64,000 bases of DNA from JAJVHZ01 sp041395385 (GCA_041395385.1 JAWLAN010000015.1:1-64000); one strand, 5' to 3'; numbered from the stretch's first letter, positions 9,203 to 17,263 are shown. Notes: generated from the sequence alone by a model not told the origin. Numbers and translations are program-made.

Positions 9203-9526
9203 GTGAGCGACGTGCTCGCCGAGCTGAACGCCGTGCTGCGGGCCCGCAAGAACGCGGACCCGGAGAGTTCCTACGTCGCCCGCTTGTATCACAAGGGCCT
9301 CGACACGATACTGAAGAAGATAGGCGAGGAGGCCACGGAGACCGTCGTCGCGGCCAAGGGCGGCGACCCGCGCCAGGTCGTGCGGGAGACCGCGGATCTG
9401 TGGTTCCACAGCATGGTGCTGCTCAGCCACCTCGATATACCCGTCGCCGAGGTCCTGGCGGAACTGGAGCGGCGCGCGGGCACATCGGGGCTGGAGGAGA
9501 AGGCGAGCCGCGATCCCCGTGCATGA
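9203..9526 (+). CDS. hisE: phosphoribosyl-ATP pyrophosphohydrolase
   Basis: 107 residues of the MazG-like all-helical HisE fold. It starts at a GTG one base after the SYLF stop. Conserved features are SYVARLYHKGLDTILKKIGEEATE and ETADLWFHSMVLL with the metal-binding Glu and Asp residues. It removes pyrophosphate from PR-ATP, the second step of histidine synthesis. The position one gene away from hisI, with an unrelated gene between them, is odd. Confidence 0.95.
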   Translation: MSDVLAELNAVLRARKNADPESSYVARLYHKGLDTILKKIGEEATETVVAAKGGDPRQVVRETADLWFHSMVLLSHLDIPVAEVLAELERRAGTSGLEEKASRDPRA

Positions 9527-9594
9527 CGGCGGCGAGCACCGACACTGACGGTTAACACGCAACGGCCGGGCCTGCCCCGGCGGGAAGATGACAC

Positions 9595-9810
9595 ATGCGA
9601 TTCGGAATCTGGGAGCTACTGCTAATCTTGGCGATCGTCGTGCTGCTGTTCGGCACCCGCAAGATCAAGTCGCTGGGCGGCGATCTCGGCAGCGCCATCA
9701 AGGGCTTCCGCTCGGCGCTGCGCGAGGGTGAGGATGACGCCTCGAAGTCCGCGAGCGATCGGGTGATCGAAGGCGACAGCGCCAAGCAGGGCGACAAGAC
9801 CTCGTCCTAG
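9595..9810 (+). CDS. tatA: Sec-independent translocase subunit TatA
   Basis: 71 residues. An N-terminal membrane helix (IWELLLILAIVVLLFGTRK) is followed by the F-G-x-x-K-x-P-like hinge and an amphipathic helix (SLGGDLGSAIKGFRSAL), then a charged, loosely structured tail. TatA multimers form the pore of the twin-arginine pathway, which exports folded proteins. The gene follows hisE by 68 bases and leads tatB and tatC, a his-tat linkage common in Proteobacteria. Confidence 0.95.
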   Translation: MRFGIWELLLILAIVVLLFGTRKIKSLGGDLGSAIKGFRSALREGEDDASKSASDRVIEGDSAKQGDKTSS

Positions 9811-9876
9811 GCGGCGGGACGGCGCGGCGGGCTCCCCGGTTGCCCCGCTCGCGTTGTGCCCGCGCCCGTCACGCGC

Positions 9877-10194
9877 ATGTTCGACATAGGATTCTGGGAG
9901 TTGGTGGTCATCGCGGTCATCGCGCTGGTCGTGTTCGGGCCGGAGAAGCTGCCGCAGTTCGCCCGCCGCGCGGGTTACTGGATAGGACGCATCCGCCGCC
10001 AGGTGAACGACGTGCGCAGCGAGATCGAGCGGGAGATCGCCTTCGACGAGATGCGCCGGGCGCGCGAGAAACTCGAAGCCCCCCTGAATGCGCTCGCCGG
10101 GGACCTCGAGAAGGCGACCCGGACCGACCCGGCGATCGCCGCCGGGCGCGCCGACCCCCCTGCCGGCGAGAGCGCCCCTCCGAAGCAGCCCTGA
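9877..10194 (+). CDS. tatB: Sec-independent translocase subunit TatB
   Basis: About 105 residues from the ATG at 9877, giving the classic start MFDIGFWELVVIAVIALVVFGPEKLP. A GTG 21 bases upstream is in frame but would break that conserved start. One membrane helix, the F-G-P-E-K-L-P hinge, an amphipathic helix and an Ala/Pro-rich tail are present. TatB works with TatC in recognising twin-arginine signal peptides at the inner membrane. Confidence 0.94.
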   Translation: MFDIGFWELVVIAVIALVVFGPEKLPQFARRAGYWIGRIRRQVNDVRSEIEREIAFDEMRRAREKLEAPLNALAGDLEKATRTDPAIAAGRADPPAGESAPPKQP

Positions 10195-10227
10195 TCGGCT
10201 CGCTGCCGCCCCGCCACCCCTGAGGCC

Positions 10228-11007
10228 ATGGACACCGAAGATCAAGCGCCGCCCGGCGATCGCGAGCAGACCTTCATCGAGCACCTGGTCGAGCTGCGCA
10301 CGCGCCTCATGCGCAGCCTGCTCGCCGTGCTCGTCATCGTGGTCGGCCTGTCGTTCTTCGCGGACGAGATCTACACCTGGATGGCCCAGCCGCTGATGCG
10401 GCTGCTGCCGGCGAACGCGACCATGATCGCCACGGGCGTGGCGGCGCCGTTCATGGCGCCATTCAAGCTGGTTGCCGTGCTCGGGCTGTTCATCGCGCTG
10501 CCCTACGTTTTGTACCAGGTGTGGGGATTCGTTGCGCCGGGCCTGTACGCATCCGAGCAGCGGCTGGTGTTGCCGGTGCTCGTTTCCAGCACGCTGCTGT
10601 TCTATTGCGGCGTTGCCTTCGCCTATTTCGTGGTGTTCCCGGTCATCTTCGGCTTTTTCACCAGTACGGCGCCGACCGGGGTCGCGGTGATGACCGACAT
10701 CAACAGTTATCTTGACTTCATACTCTCCATGTTCGTGGCATTCGGCGTGGTGTTCGAGATTCCGGTGGCCACGGTGCTGCTGGTGCGCGCCGGGGTCATC
10801 GAGCGCGCCAAGCTGAAGGAGATGCGGCCCTACGTGGTCCTCGGGTGCTTCGTAGTCGGCGCATTCCTCACCCCGCCCGACGTGGTTTCGCAGTCGCTGC
10901 TGGCCGTGCCGATGTGGTTGCTCTACGAGGCCGGCGTTTGGGTATCGGGTCTGCTGCCCCGGCGCGCGGAGGACTCCGACACGCCTACCATACACCCTGC
11001 CGGTTGA
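10228..11007 (+). CDS. tatC: Sec-independent translocase subunit TatC
   Basis: 259 residues with six hydrophobic segments. The cytoplasmic N-terminal signature EQTFIEHLVELRTRLMRSL, the segment FVAPGLYASEQRLVLP and the loop EMRPYVVLGCFVVGAFLTPPDVVSQ mark TatC, the signal-peptide receptor of the Tat pathway. It closes the tatABC set and is convergent with the DUF2905 gene 24 bases away. Confidence 0.97.
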   Translation: MDTEDQAPPGDREQTFIEHLVELRTRLMRSLLAVLVIVVGLSFFADEIYTWMAQPLMRLLPANATMIATGVAAPFMAPFKLVAVLGLFIALPYVLYQVWGFVAPGLYASEQRLVLPVLVSSTLLFYCGVAFAYFVVFPVIFGFFTSTAPTGVAVMTDINSYLDFILSMFVAFGVVFEIPVATVLLVRAGVIERAKLKEMRPYVVLGCFVVGAFLTPPDVVSQSLLAVPMWLLYEAGVWVSGLLPRRAEDSDTPTIHPAG

Positions 11008-11031
11008 ACCGCGACGGGCAGGCGGCGCGGC

Positions 11032-11250
11032 TCAGCGGCGGAAGAACCAGAATGCGGCCGAAAGGATCGCGCTCAGGATGAGGCCGCTGACCAGCGGGAT
11101 GTAGATGCGCACGCCTTCGCGTTCAATCACGATGTCGCCCGGCAGCCGGCCCAGACCCAGCCGGGCGATGAGCGGCCACAACAGCCCGATCACGATCAAC
11201 AGTACGCCGGCACCGACGAGGATTCGGGATACGGGCGGCAGATCCGGCAT
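11032..11250 (-). CDS. DUF2905 family small membrane protein
   Basis: 72 residues with two membrane helices (ILVGAGVLLIVIGLLWPLIAR and LVSGLILSAILSAAFWFF) separated by the conserved LGRLPGDIVIEREG loop. This is the DUF2905 pattern. The function is unknown; it is an inner-membrane protein with a short cytoplasmic or periplasmic loop. It lies 23 bases after rpiA in the same direction and may be cotranscribed with it. Confidence 0.85.
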   Translation of the reverse strand: MPDLPPVSRILVGAGVLLIVIGLLWPLIARLGLGRLPGDIVIEREGVRIYIPLVSGLILSAILSAAFWFFRR

Positions 11251-11273
11251 CGCGAGGGACCCCGGCCTTCGCC

Positions 11274-11927
11274 CTAGATCTTCTCGACGCCGCTGTCGCG
11301 ACCGACGAGCAGGACGTCGGCCGGGCGCCTGCCGAAGATGCCGTTGCAGACCACGCCGGCTATCTGATTGATCTCGGCCTCGAGCCCGGCGGGCTCGAGG
11401 ATCCTCAGCCCGTGCACGTCGATGATGAGATTACCGTTGTCGGTGGTGACTCCCATGCGCAACTCGGGTCGGCCGCCGAGCTTGACGAGCTGCCGGCCAA
11501 CGTAGCTGCGCGCCATCGGGATCACCTCCACCGGCAGTGGAAAACGGCCGAGCACGTCGACCAGTTTCGAGTCGTCGACGAGACAGATGAACCGGCGGCT
11601 GGCGGCGGCCACGATCTTCTCACGCGTCAGTGCGCCGCCGCCGCCCTTGATGAGCGCACGTTGACGGGTCGCCTCGTCGGCACCGTCGACGTAGACGGTG
11701 AGATCGCCGACGCTGTTCAGGTCGACCACCGGGATCCCGTGCTTGCCGAGCAGCGCGGTGGTGGCCTCGGAGCTGGATACGGCGCCGGCGATTCGCCCCC
11801 TGATTGCCGCAAGCTTCTCGATGAAGAAGTTGACCGTGCTGCCGGTGCCGACCCCGATCACGGCATCGTCCTCGACGTAGGCCAACGCGGCCTCGGCCAC
11901 CTGCCGCTTCTTGTCATCCTGGGTCAT
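11274..11927 (-). CDS. rpiA: ribose-5-phosphate isomerase A
   Basis: 217 residues. The GVGTGSTVNFFIE phosphate loop, YVDGADEATRQRALIKGGGGALTREKI active-site region and the C-terminal NGIFGRRPADVLLVG all fit RpiA. It interconverts ribose 5-phosphate and ribulose 5-phosphate in the pentose phosphate pathway. It is divergent from ilvA, with fewer than 50 bases between the two starts, so both promoters must be packed in that gap. Confidence 0.97.
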   Translation of the reverse strand: MTQDDKKRQVAEAALAYVEDDAVIGVGTGSTVNFFIEKLAAIRGRIAGAVSSSEATTALLGKHGIPVVDLNSVGDLTVYVDGADEATRQRALIKGGGGALTREKIVAAASRRFICLVDDSKLVDVLGRFPLPVEVIPMARSYVGRQLVKLGGRPELRMGVTTDNGNLIIDVHGLRILEPAGLEAEINQIAGVVCNGIFGRRPADVLLVGRDSGVEKI

Positions 11928-11974
11928 CGCCGGTCGTTCTCAGGGGTATGGGGTTAAATGCTATTCTACCGTCG

Positions 11975-13489
11975 ATGTTCGAAGACTACCTCAAGATGAT
12001 ACTGCGCGCGCGCGTCTACGACGTGGCGCGCGAGACCCCCCTGGATTCGATGCCCGAGGTGTCGCGCCGCCTGGACAACGCCGTATGGCTGAAGCGCGAG
12101 GATTTGCAGCCGGTGTTTTCCTACAAGCTGCGCGGCGCCTACAACCACATCGCCTCGCTCGATCCCCGGCAGCGCAGCCGCGGAGTCATCGCCGCGTCCG
12201 CCGGCAACCACGCGCAGGGGGTGGCGCTGGCGGCCGCCCGCCTGCGGATCCCGGCGCTCATCGTGATGCCCAAGACCACGCCGGAGATCAAGGTCACCGC
12301 CGTGCGCAGGCATGGCGCCGACATAGTGCTGCACGGGAATACCTACGACGAGGCGAGCGAGCATGCCCATGAACTGGAGCGCGAACGCGGGCTGACCTAC
12401 GTCCCGCCGTACGACCATCCTCTGGTGATCGCCGGCCAGGGTACCGTGGGCATGGAGATCCTCCGGCAGTCCTCGCGCGACATCGACGCGATCTTCGTGC
12501 CGGTCGGAGGCGGCGGTCTCATCGCCGGCGTGGCGGCCTACGTCAAGGAGGTCGCGCCGCAGACCCGGATCATCGCCGTGGAATCCGACGAGGCCCCGAC
12601 CTTGCACGCGGCGTTGCGCGCCGGCGAGCGCGTCGTGCTGCCGTCGGTCGGCATCTTCGCCGATGGCGCCGCGGTCCGGCAGATCGGCGAGGAGACCTTC
12701 CGTATCGCCCGCCAGCTGGTCGACGACTCCTTGCTGGTGAGCAACGATGAACTCTGTGCCGCCATCAAGGACATCTTCGAGGACACCCGCGCCATCGCCG
12801 AACCGGCGGGCGCGCTGGCGCTGGCCGGCACCAAGCAGTACGTGGCGAAGCATGGCCTGCGCGGTAAACAGCTGGTGGCGATCTTCAGCGGTGCGAACGT
12901 CAATTTCGATCGGCTGCGGCATATCGCGGAGCTGGCCGAACTGGGCGAGCAGCGCGAGGCGCTCATCGCCGTGACGATACCGGAGCGGCCCGGCAGCTTT
13001 CGCACCTTCTGCCACGCGCTCGGGCCGCGGCAGATCACCGAGTTCAATTACCGCTACGCCGATCCGAGCCGCGCGCACGTCTTCGCAGGCGTTCGCGTCC
13101 GCAACGGCCTGAAGGAGAAGGATCAGCTCATCGACTCGTTGCGCGAGAAGGGCTTCGAGGTGTCGGACTTGTCCGCGAACGACATGGCGAAGATGCACGT
13201 GCGCTACATGGTGGGCGGCCACGGCAATTATGTCGAGCACGAGCGCATCTTCCGGTTCGAATTCCCGGAGCGCAGCGGCGCGCTGCTGCATTTCCTCGGG
13301 GAGCTGGGCAGCCGATGGAACATCAGCCTGTTCCACTATCGCAACCACGGCGCCGCCTATGGCCGCGTGCTGATGGGCATGCAGGTGCCGCCGGCGGACG
13401 CGACCGAGTTTCAGGGATTTCTCGACCGGCTGGGGATGGTCCACGTCGAGGAGACGGCCAACCCCGCGTACCAGATGTTTCTCGGCTGA
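11975..13489 (+). CDS. ilvA: threonine ammonia-lyase, biosynthetic
   Basis: 504 residues from the ATG at 11975, whose N-terminus (MFEDYLKMILRARVYDVA) matches the family; an ATG 27 bases upstream is in frame. The PLP lysine is in PVFSYKLRGAYNH and the glycine loop in VPVGGGGLIAGVA. Two C-terminal ACT-like regulatory domains follow (from about residue 325), so it should be feedback-inhibited by isoleucine as in the biosynthetic class. It makes 2-oxobutyrate from threonine. There is no ribosome-binding site before 11975; a TATTCT hexamer at 11962-11967 would place the transcript start at the ATG. Confidence 0.95.
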   Translation: MFEDYLKMILRARVYDVARETPLDSMPEVSRRLDNAVWLKREDLQPVFSYKLRGAYNHIASLDPRQRSRGVIAASAGNHAQGVALAAARLRIPALIVMPKTTPEIKVTAVRRHGADIVLHGNTYDEASEHAHELERERGLTYVPPYDHPLVIAGQGTVGMEILRQSSRDIDAIFVPVGGGGLIAGVAAYVKEVAPQTRIIAVESDEAPTLHAALRAGERVVLPSVGIFADGAAVRQIGEETFRIARQLVDDSLLVSNDELCAAIKDIFEDTRAIAEPAGALALAGTKQYVAKHGLRGKQLVAIFSGANVNFDRLRHIAELAELGEQREALIAVTIPERPGSFRTFCHALGPRQITEFNYRYADPSRAHVFAGVRVRNGLKEKDQLIDSLREKGFEVSDLSANDMAKMHVRYMVGGHGNYVEHERIFRFEFPERSGALLHFLGELGSRWNISLFHYRNHGAAYGRVLMGMQVPPADATEFQGFLDRLGMVHVEETANPAYQMFLG

Positions 13490-13492
13490 GCC

Positions 13493-14146
13493 ATGGCGCA
13501 CATCGTCCTGCGCCGACGGATAGTCGCGGCGGCGCGATCCATCAACGAAACCGGGCTCAACCCCGGCAAGGCCGGGAACGTCAGCGCCCGCGTGCGCGGG
13601 GGCTTCCTCATCACCCCGACGGGCACGCCGTACGCGAGGCTGCGGCCCGAGTCGATCGTGCGTGTAACCATGGATGGAACGGTGCCGGGCCGCCAGCCGC
13701 GGCCGTCCAGCGAGTGGCGCGTCCATCGGGACATCTACGCCGCGCGGCCGGAGGCGGGCGCGATCGTGCACGTGCATTCGCCGTATGCGACCGCCCTGGC
13801 CTGCACACGCCGCCCGATCCCGGCCTTTCACTACATGGTTGCCGTCGCCGGCGGGGATTCCATCCGCTGCGCTCCCTATGCAACTTTCGGCACGCAGGCG
13901 CTGTCTGACCACGCATTGCGGGCGCTCGCCGGCCGTCGCGCCTGCCTGCTGGCCAATCACGGCATGCTCGCGTTCGGCGAGGACCTCGACGGCGCCATGG
14001 CACTCGCGATCGAGGTCGAGTTCCTGGCACGGCAGTATGCGCTGAGTCTGCAGATCGGCCGTCCCGTCCGACTCACGCGCGCCGAGATGCGTATCGTGCT
14101 GGAGAAGTTCAAGAGCTACGGACGGCAGGAGCACGGCAAGCGATGA
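13493..14146 (+). CDS. class II aldolase/adducin family protein
   Basis: 217 residues, one class II aldolase domain. The zinc ligands are visible in IVHVHSPYATAL and LLANHGMLAFG, and a conserved glutamate in SSEWRVHRDIY. The N-terminal GLNPGKAGNVSAR is the substrate phosphate-binding loop. Family members cleave sugar phosphates such as fuculose 1-phosphate or ribulose 5-phosphate; the exact substrate cannot be read from the sequence. It follows ilvA by 3 bases and overlaps the next gene by 4 (ATGA), so it is in that operon. Confidence 0.85.
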   Translation: MAHIVLRRRIVAAARSINETGLNPGKAGNVSARVRGGFLITPTGTPYARLRPESIVRVTMDGTVPGRQPRPSSEWRVHRDIYAARPEAGAIVHVHSPYATALACTRRPIPAFHYMVAVAGGDSIRCAPYATFGTQALSDHALRALAGRRACLLANHGMLAFGEDLDGAMALAIEVEFLARQYALSLQIGRPVRLTRAEMRIVLEKFKSYGRQEHGKR

Positions 14147-14727
14147 AGAGTACCCACATTCTTTTCCCGCCGGCCGCGATGCTGGTCGCGTGGATGCTGT
14201 CGGGCTGCGCATTGAGCCCGCAGACCGTGCCGCTGCAGCCGGCGCTGGCAATCGATGAATTGAATATCGGCCAGGGGCGGTCGGTGGCCTTGGACGCGAT
14301 CGATCATCGCGCTGAGAAGACCATCGGCACGCGCGGCGGCGTCTACCGGGACAGCGCCACCATCTCCACCGGAGACGACGTCGCGGCGGCGTTGCGAAGA
14401 TCGATGGCCGACGCGCTCGGCGCGCAGGGCTTCCGTGTTCTGGAAGCCGGCGCGCCGGCGGACTTCGGCATGATGGTCGGGCTGGATCAATTGTCCTACA
14501 GGGCCTATGGCGACCCCGTGGTGCGCACCGTGGAGATCGCGGCCAAGGTCTCGAACGTCATCACGCGCGGCGAGCAGCGCTACGCCGCCAGCGCCGGCGT
14601 CTCCGATACGCGCAACGTGCTGCGCGCGCCCGCGCCGGAGGACAACGAGGCCTACATCAACGACACGTTGGCCAAGGCGCTCGAGAAGCTCCTGAAGGAC
14701 CCGCGCTACCTCGAGTTCGTGAAGTGA
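14143..14727 (+). CDS. YajG-like lipoprotein
   Basis: 194 residues with a lipoprotein signal peptide ending in the lipobox LSGC near residue 22. The body (VALDAIDHRAEKTIGTRGGVY, then a long segment with VGLDQLSYRAY) resembles the YajG family of Gammaproteobacteria, of unknown function. It should be anchored in the outer or inner membrane, facing the periplasm. It is translationally coupled to its neighbours by 4-base overlaps at both ends. Confidence 0.75.
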   Translation: MKSTHILFPPAAMLVAWMLSGCALSPQTVPLQPALAIDELNIGQGRSVALDAIDHRAEKTIGTRGGVYRDSATISTGDDVAAALRRSMADALGAQGFRVLEAGAPADFGMMVGLDQLSYRAYGDPVVRTVEIAAKVSNVITRGEQRYAASAGVSDTRNVLRAPAPEDNEAYINDTLAKALEKLLKDPRYLEFVK

Positions 14728-15137
14728 ACGGGCCGGCTTTCCACCTCGCCCTCCCCGTGACCGACCTCGCGGCGACGCGCGCCTTCTACGCCGACGTGCT
14801 GGGCTGTCGCGAAGGTCGCAGATCGGCGACATGGATCGACTTCGATTTCTTCGGGCACCAGTTGTCGGCGCACCTGAGCCCCGCGGCCGGCGCCGCGGTC
14901 GGATCGGTGGACGGGCAGTCGGTTCCCATTCCGCATTTCGGGGTGATACTGCCGTGGCATGATTTTCAGCATATGGCGCAGCGGCTGCACGCGCGCGGAA
15001 CGCGGTTCCTGGTTGAACCGACCGTGAGGTTCGCGGGTCAAACCGGGGAGCAGGCGACCATGTTCGTGCTGGACCCGAGCGGAAATGCCCTGGAGTTCAA
15101 ATCATTTCGCGATGAGGCGCAGGCATTCGCCAGCTGA
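14724..15137 (+). CDS. VOC (glyoxalase/dioxygenase fold) family protein
   Basis: 137 residues from a GTG that overlaps the previous stop (GTGA). The N-terminus (FHLALPVTDLAATRAFYADVLGC) and C-terminus (TMFVLDPSGNALEFKSF) are the two beta-alpha-beta modules of the VOC fold, with a metal-site His in the first and a Glu in the second. The substrate is unknown; the large family includes glyoxalases, dioxygenases and resistance proteins. It is the last gene of the ilvA operon. Confidence 0.8.
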   Translation: MNGPAFHLALPVTDLAATRAFYADVLGCREGRRSATWIDFDFFGHQLSAHLSPAAGAAVGSVDGQSVPIPHFGVILPWHDFQHMAQRLHARGTRFLVEPTVRFAGQTGEQATMFVLDPSGNALEFKSFRDEAQAFAS

Positions 15138-15212
15138 TCGCGCTCGAGATGTCGATAGCGCGGGGTCAACCGGATTGATGCAGATCGTAACAGGACTACC
15201 AGGAGCGATGCG

Positions 15213-15542
15213 ATGAAAAGCCTGAGCCCGGTGCTGTTCATGTTCATGGCTCTGACCGCCAACGCCTTGGAGGGCGACCCGCCTTGGCTGCAGGTAATCA
15301 ACCAGGCCGATACGGATGCCGACGGCAGCGTGAGCATGAACGAGGTGAAGGAGTACGCGCACAACGACCAGTACGTCGGGTTCCAGGCCTTCATGGCCGA
15401 TCACTTCATCACCCTGGACACCAACGAGGACGGCATGGTCAGTGTCGGGGAGCTCAGAGCGGGGCTGCTGCGCCTGGGCATCTCGGATGACGAGGTCTCC
15501 GAGGGCTTCACCAACGGTTTTGCGTTCATGTCGAGGGACTAG
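15213..15542 (+). CDS. secreted EF-hand protein
   Basis: 109 residues. A signal peptide (MKSLSPVLFMFMALTANALE) precedes two EF-hand loops: residues 33-44 (DTDADGSVSMNE) and 69-80 (DTNEDGMVSVGE), each with the acidic ligands at positions 1, 3, 5 and 12. The loops start 36 residues apart, as in an ordinary EF-hand pair. The protein should bind calcium or a similar ion in the periplasm. The segment GFQAFMADHFITLD is shared in pattern with the next EF-hand gene, so the two are paralogues. Position 2 of each loop is not proline, unlike lanmodulin. Confidence 0.8.
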   Translation: MKSLSPVLFMFMALTANALEGDPPWLQVINQADTDADGSVSMNEVKEYAHNDQYVGFQAFMADHFITLDTNEDGMVSVGELRAGLLRLGISDDEVSEGFTNGFAFMSRD

Positions 15543-15952
15543 CGCCGCCGCGCCGGCCATCATCCGCGCCGATCTCCGCTCGCCCCCTACCCCAACCTCC
15601 TGCAGCGCCGGGCTCCAGACCGGCCTTCCGCGCCGGCCCTCCGGCACTCTTCCACGTCCTGCGCGCGCCGCACTCCTGCGGTCCGGCGATCGACTCCGCG
15701 GGCCTCGGTATTTCGTGGCATCGCTTCGCCCCCGCAACCGGCTGCGGGGTGCCGCGCCCTGGTCGACGCCGCGCGATCCACGTATGCGCATGATTTCAAG
15801 AGAAAAAGCAGCAGTCTCGCCGTCTGGCATGGCGATTGAAATATCGCCGGCAACACCCCGGAGGCGTTCGGAGGTGCGGAGAGCCATCGGTGGCGTGAGA
15901 TCGTTCCCCGCCGACGAGACTATCGATACATCAACCCATAGAGGATGCTGCA
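15543..15952. other. hairpin-rich intergenic stretch, no gene seen
   Basis: About 410 bases between the two EF-hand genes. From roughly 15595 to 15745 the sequence is a chain of short GC-rich inverted repeats with TCC-centred loops, for example GCCGG-CCCT-CCGGC-like and CCGCA-CTCCT-GCGG patterns. This looks like a dispersed intergenic repeat of the kind found in other high-GC gammaproteobacterial genomes. The part after about 15780 is less GC-rich and probably holds the promoter of the second EF-hand gene. I found no credible coding frame. Confidence 0.5.
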
Positions 15953-16324
15953 ATGAAAAAGACACTCATCGCATTGGTGCTCACGTTCGCCGCCGGTTCG
16001 GCTTCCGCGGCCGGCGAGACGGGATTCATGCCGTGGACGACCTGGATGAAGGACATCTGGAGCGGTTTTGACAGCAACAAGGACGGCAGGCTGAGCATGG
16101 ACGAGATCAAGGAGATGAATCACGTGCTCGGCGAGGACTTCAACGGCTTCCAGCCGTGGATGACCGACCACTTCGCGGAGCTCGACGCGAACAAGGACGG
16201 CGTGGTCGACACCGACGAGCTGCACAACATGATGGTCGCTCACCAGTACACCGACAAGCAGATGGTGAACGAGTGGTACAAGAACACCGGATTCATGCCG
16301 CACAACCCGGCCAACCAGAACTGA
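15953..16324 (+). CDS. secreted EF-hand protein
   Basis: 123 residues with a signal peptide (MKKTLIALVLTFAAGSASAA). Two EF-hand loops are at residues 40-51 (DSNKDGRLSMDE) and 78-89 (DANKDGVVDTDE), 38 apart. A G-F-M-P motif occurs both just after the signal peptide (residues 24-27) and near the C-terminus (113-116), framing the EF-hand pair. It shares FQPWMTDHFAELD with the upstream paralogue. Likely a periplasmic metal-ion-binding protein; the partner is unknown. A strong terminator follows 50 bases after the stop. Confidence 0.8.
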   Translation: MKKTLIALVLTFAAGSASAAGETGFMPWTTWMKDIWSGFDSNKDGRLSMDEIKEMNHVLGEDFNGFQPWMTDHFAELDANKDGVVDTDELHNMMVAHQYTDKQMVNEWYKNTGFMPHNPANQN

Positions 16325-16373
16325 TTGCCGAAGAGTCGGACTTCCCCCACCGGTTAGCAACCGGTAACCTTCA

Positions 16374-16407
16374 GGCCCATCCCGGCAACGGGATGGGCCT
16401 TCCTTTT
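16374..16407 (+). terminator. rho-independent terminator after the EF-hand gene
   Basis: A perfect 11-base-pair stem (16374-16384 with 16389-16399) closes a GCAA tetraloop and is followed by TTCCTTTT. Just before it, 16349-16365 forms a second perfect inverted repeat (ACCGGTT-AGC-AACCGGT). It ends the EF-hand transcript and separates it from the convergent Fae gene. Confidence 0.9.
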
Positions 16408-16424
16408 GCCCTGGACCGTTCGCG

Positions 16425-16973
16425 TCAATACCATTGACCGCTGGACTGGTCGAACATGTCGTGCTTGACCTTCTTGCGGGTGGCCATCAGCTCCTTGACC
16501 GTGGGTTCGCCCTTCATCGCGCGCCGCACCGCGAGCTTGGTCGCTTCATAGTTGTTGCGGAACAGCTCGTCCTTGTCGAGATTCGCGTCCTTCGGCGCGC
16601 GCGGATCGATCCAGATGAGCGCCAGGATGCACAGGTCGTTGACCTGCGCGGCGGGTATGATCTTCTCCTTCACGCAATCGACGATCGCGTCGGCGACGGC
16701 GGACTGCACCACGCCGCCGAAGAGGTTCACGTAGGCCTCGTCCTTGATCGTCACCTTGGTCGCCATCATCGTCGGCGGCCGCACCATGTAGTTGCATGCC
16801 CGCACGGCGAACATGCAGGTGTGGCCCTTGCTCTGCGCCATCATGTTGGCGAAGGCGTGACCGACCGGCCCGCTGACGTCACCGATGAGTATCTCCGGCA
16901 TGGCATCCGTGAACTGTCCTTCGGATGCGAACACCGTGGCCTCACCGGCCCGGAACAGGATCTTCTTTGCCAT
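16425..16973 (-). CDS. formaldehyde-activating enzyme (Fae) homologue, divergent
   Basis: 182 residues with a good ribosome-binding site (GAGGAG) before the ATG. The C-terminal half is strongly Fae-like (NYEATKLAVRRAMKGEP, and before it VTIKDEAYVNLFGGVVQSAVADAI). Fae condenses formaldehyde with tetrahydromethanopterin. Where true Fae proteins have A-H-I-D-L-I-I-G, with the active-site histidine, this protein reads A-M-P-E-I-L-I-G around residues 24-31, so methionine 25 seems to replace it. The N-terminal half also diverges (GHTCMFAVRACNYMVRPP). It may be one of the Fae paralogues without the classic activity. No other C1 genes are in view. Confidence 0.8.
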   Translation of the reverse strand: MAKKILFRAGEATVFASEGQFTDAMPEILIGDVSGPVGHAFANMMAQSKGHTCMFAVRACNYMVRPPTMMATKVTIKDEAYVNLFGGVVQSAVADAIVDCVKEKIIPAAQVNDLCILALIWIDPRAPKDANLDKDELFRNNYEATKLAVRRAMKGEPTVKELMATRKKVKHDMFDQSSGQWY

Positions 16974-17225
16974 CTTGCCATCTCCTCGTTGTTACTTCGG
17001 GTCATACGTCCAAGTGCCGGGAGGCTCCTGCGCCCGGGCGCTCGATGAGCAGGCGTTGCTCATGCGCCGGGCGCGCTCGCAGGCGCTGCTCGGGAGTCGC
17101 GGATCCCCGGGCCGGCTGGGCCGGCGGCGCCGCCATGTTAGAGATTGCCCCACCGGCCAGCAACGGCTCCCAGGCGAGGGCGCGGCCCCGCTCCGGGCTC
17201 GAGTGGTGGTTTCGCAATTCCCCCG

Positions 17226-17231
17226 TATAAT
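17226..17231 (+). promoter_or_regulatory. -10 element of the typA promoter
   Basis: A perfect TATAAT hexamer 33 bases before the typA start codon. The -35 region 17 bases upstream (GTGGTG) is a poor match, so the promoter is either weak or activated. It is the best -10 in the divergent gap between fae and typA. Confidence 0.5.
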
Positions 17232-17263
17232 GAGCCCCCTTTATCTCCCCCCGGAATCTTCAA

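Noticed and set aside
16974..17263. Possible tRNA or other RNA gene in the fae-typA gap
   Set aside because: No cloverleaf or conserved T-arm sequence; only a -10 element is visible.
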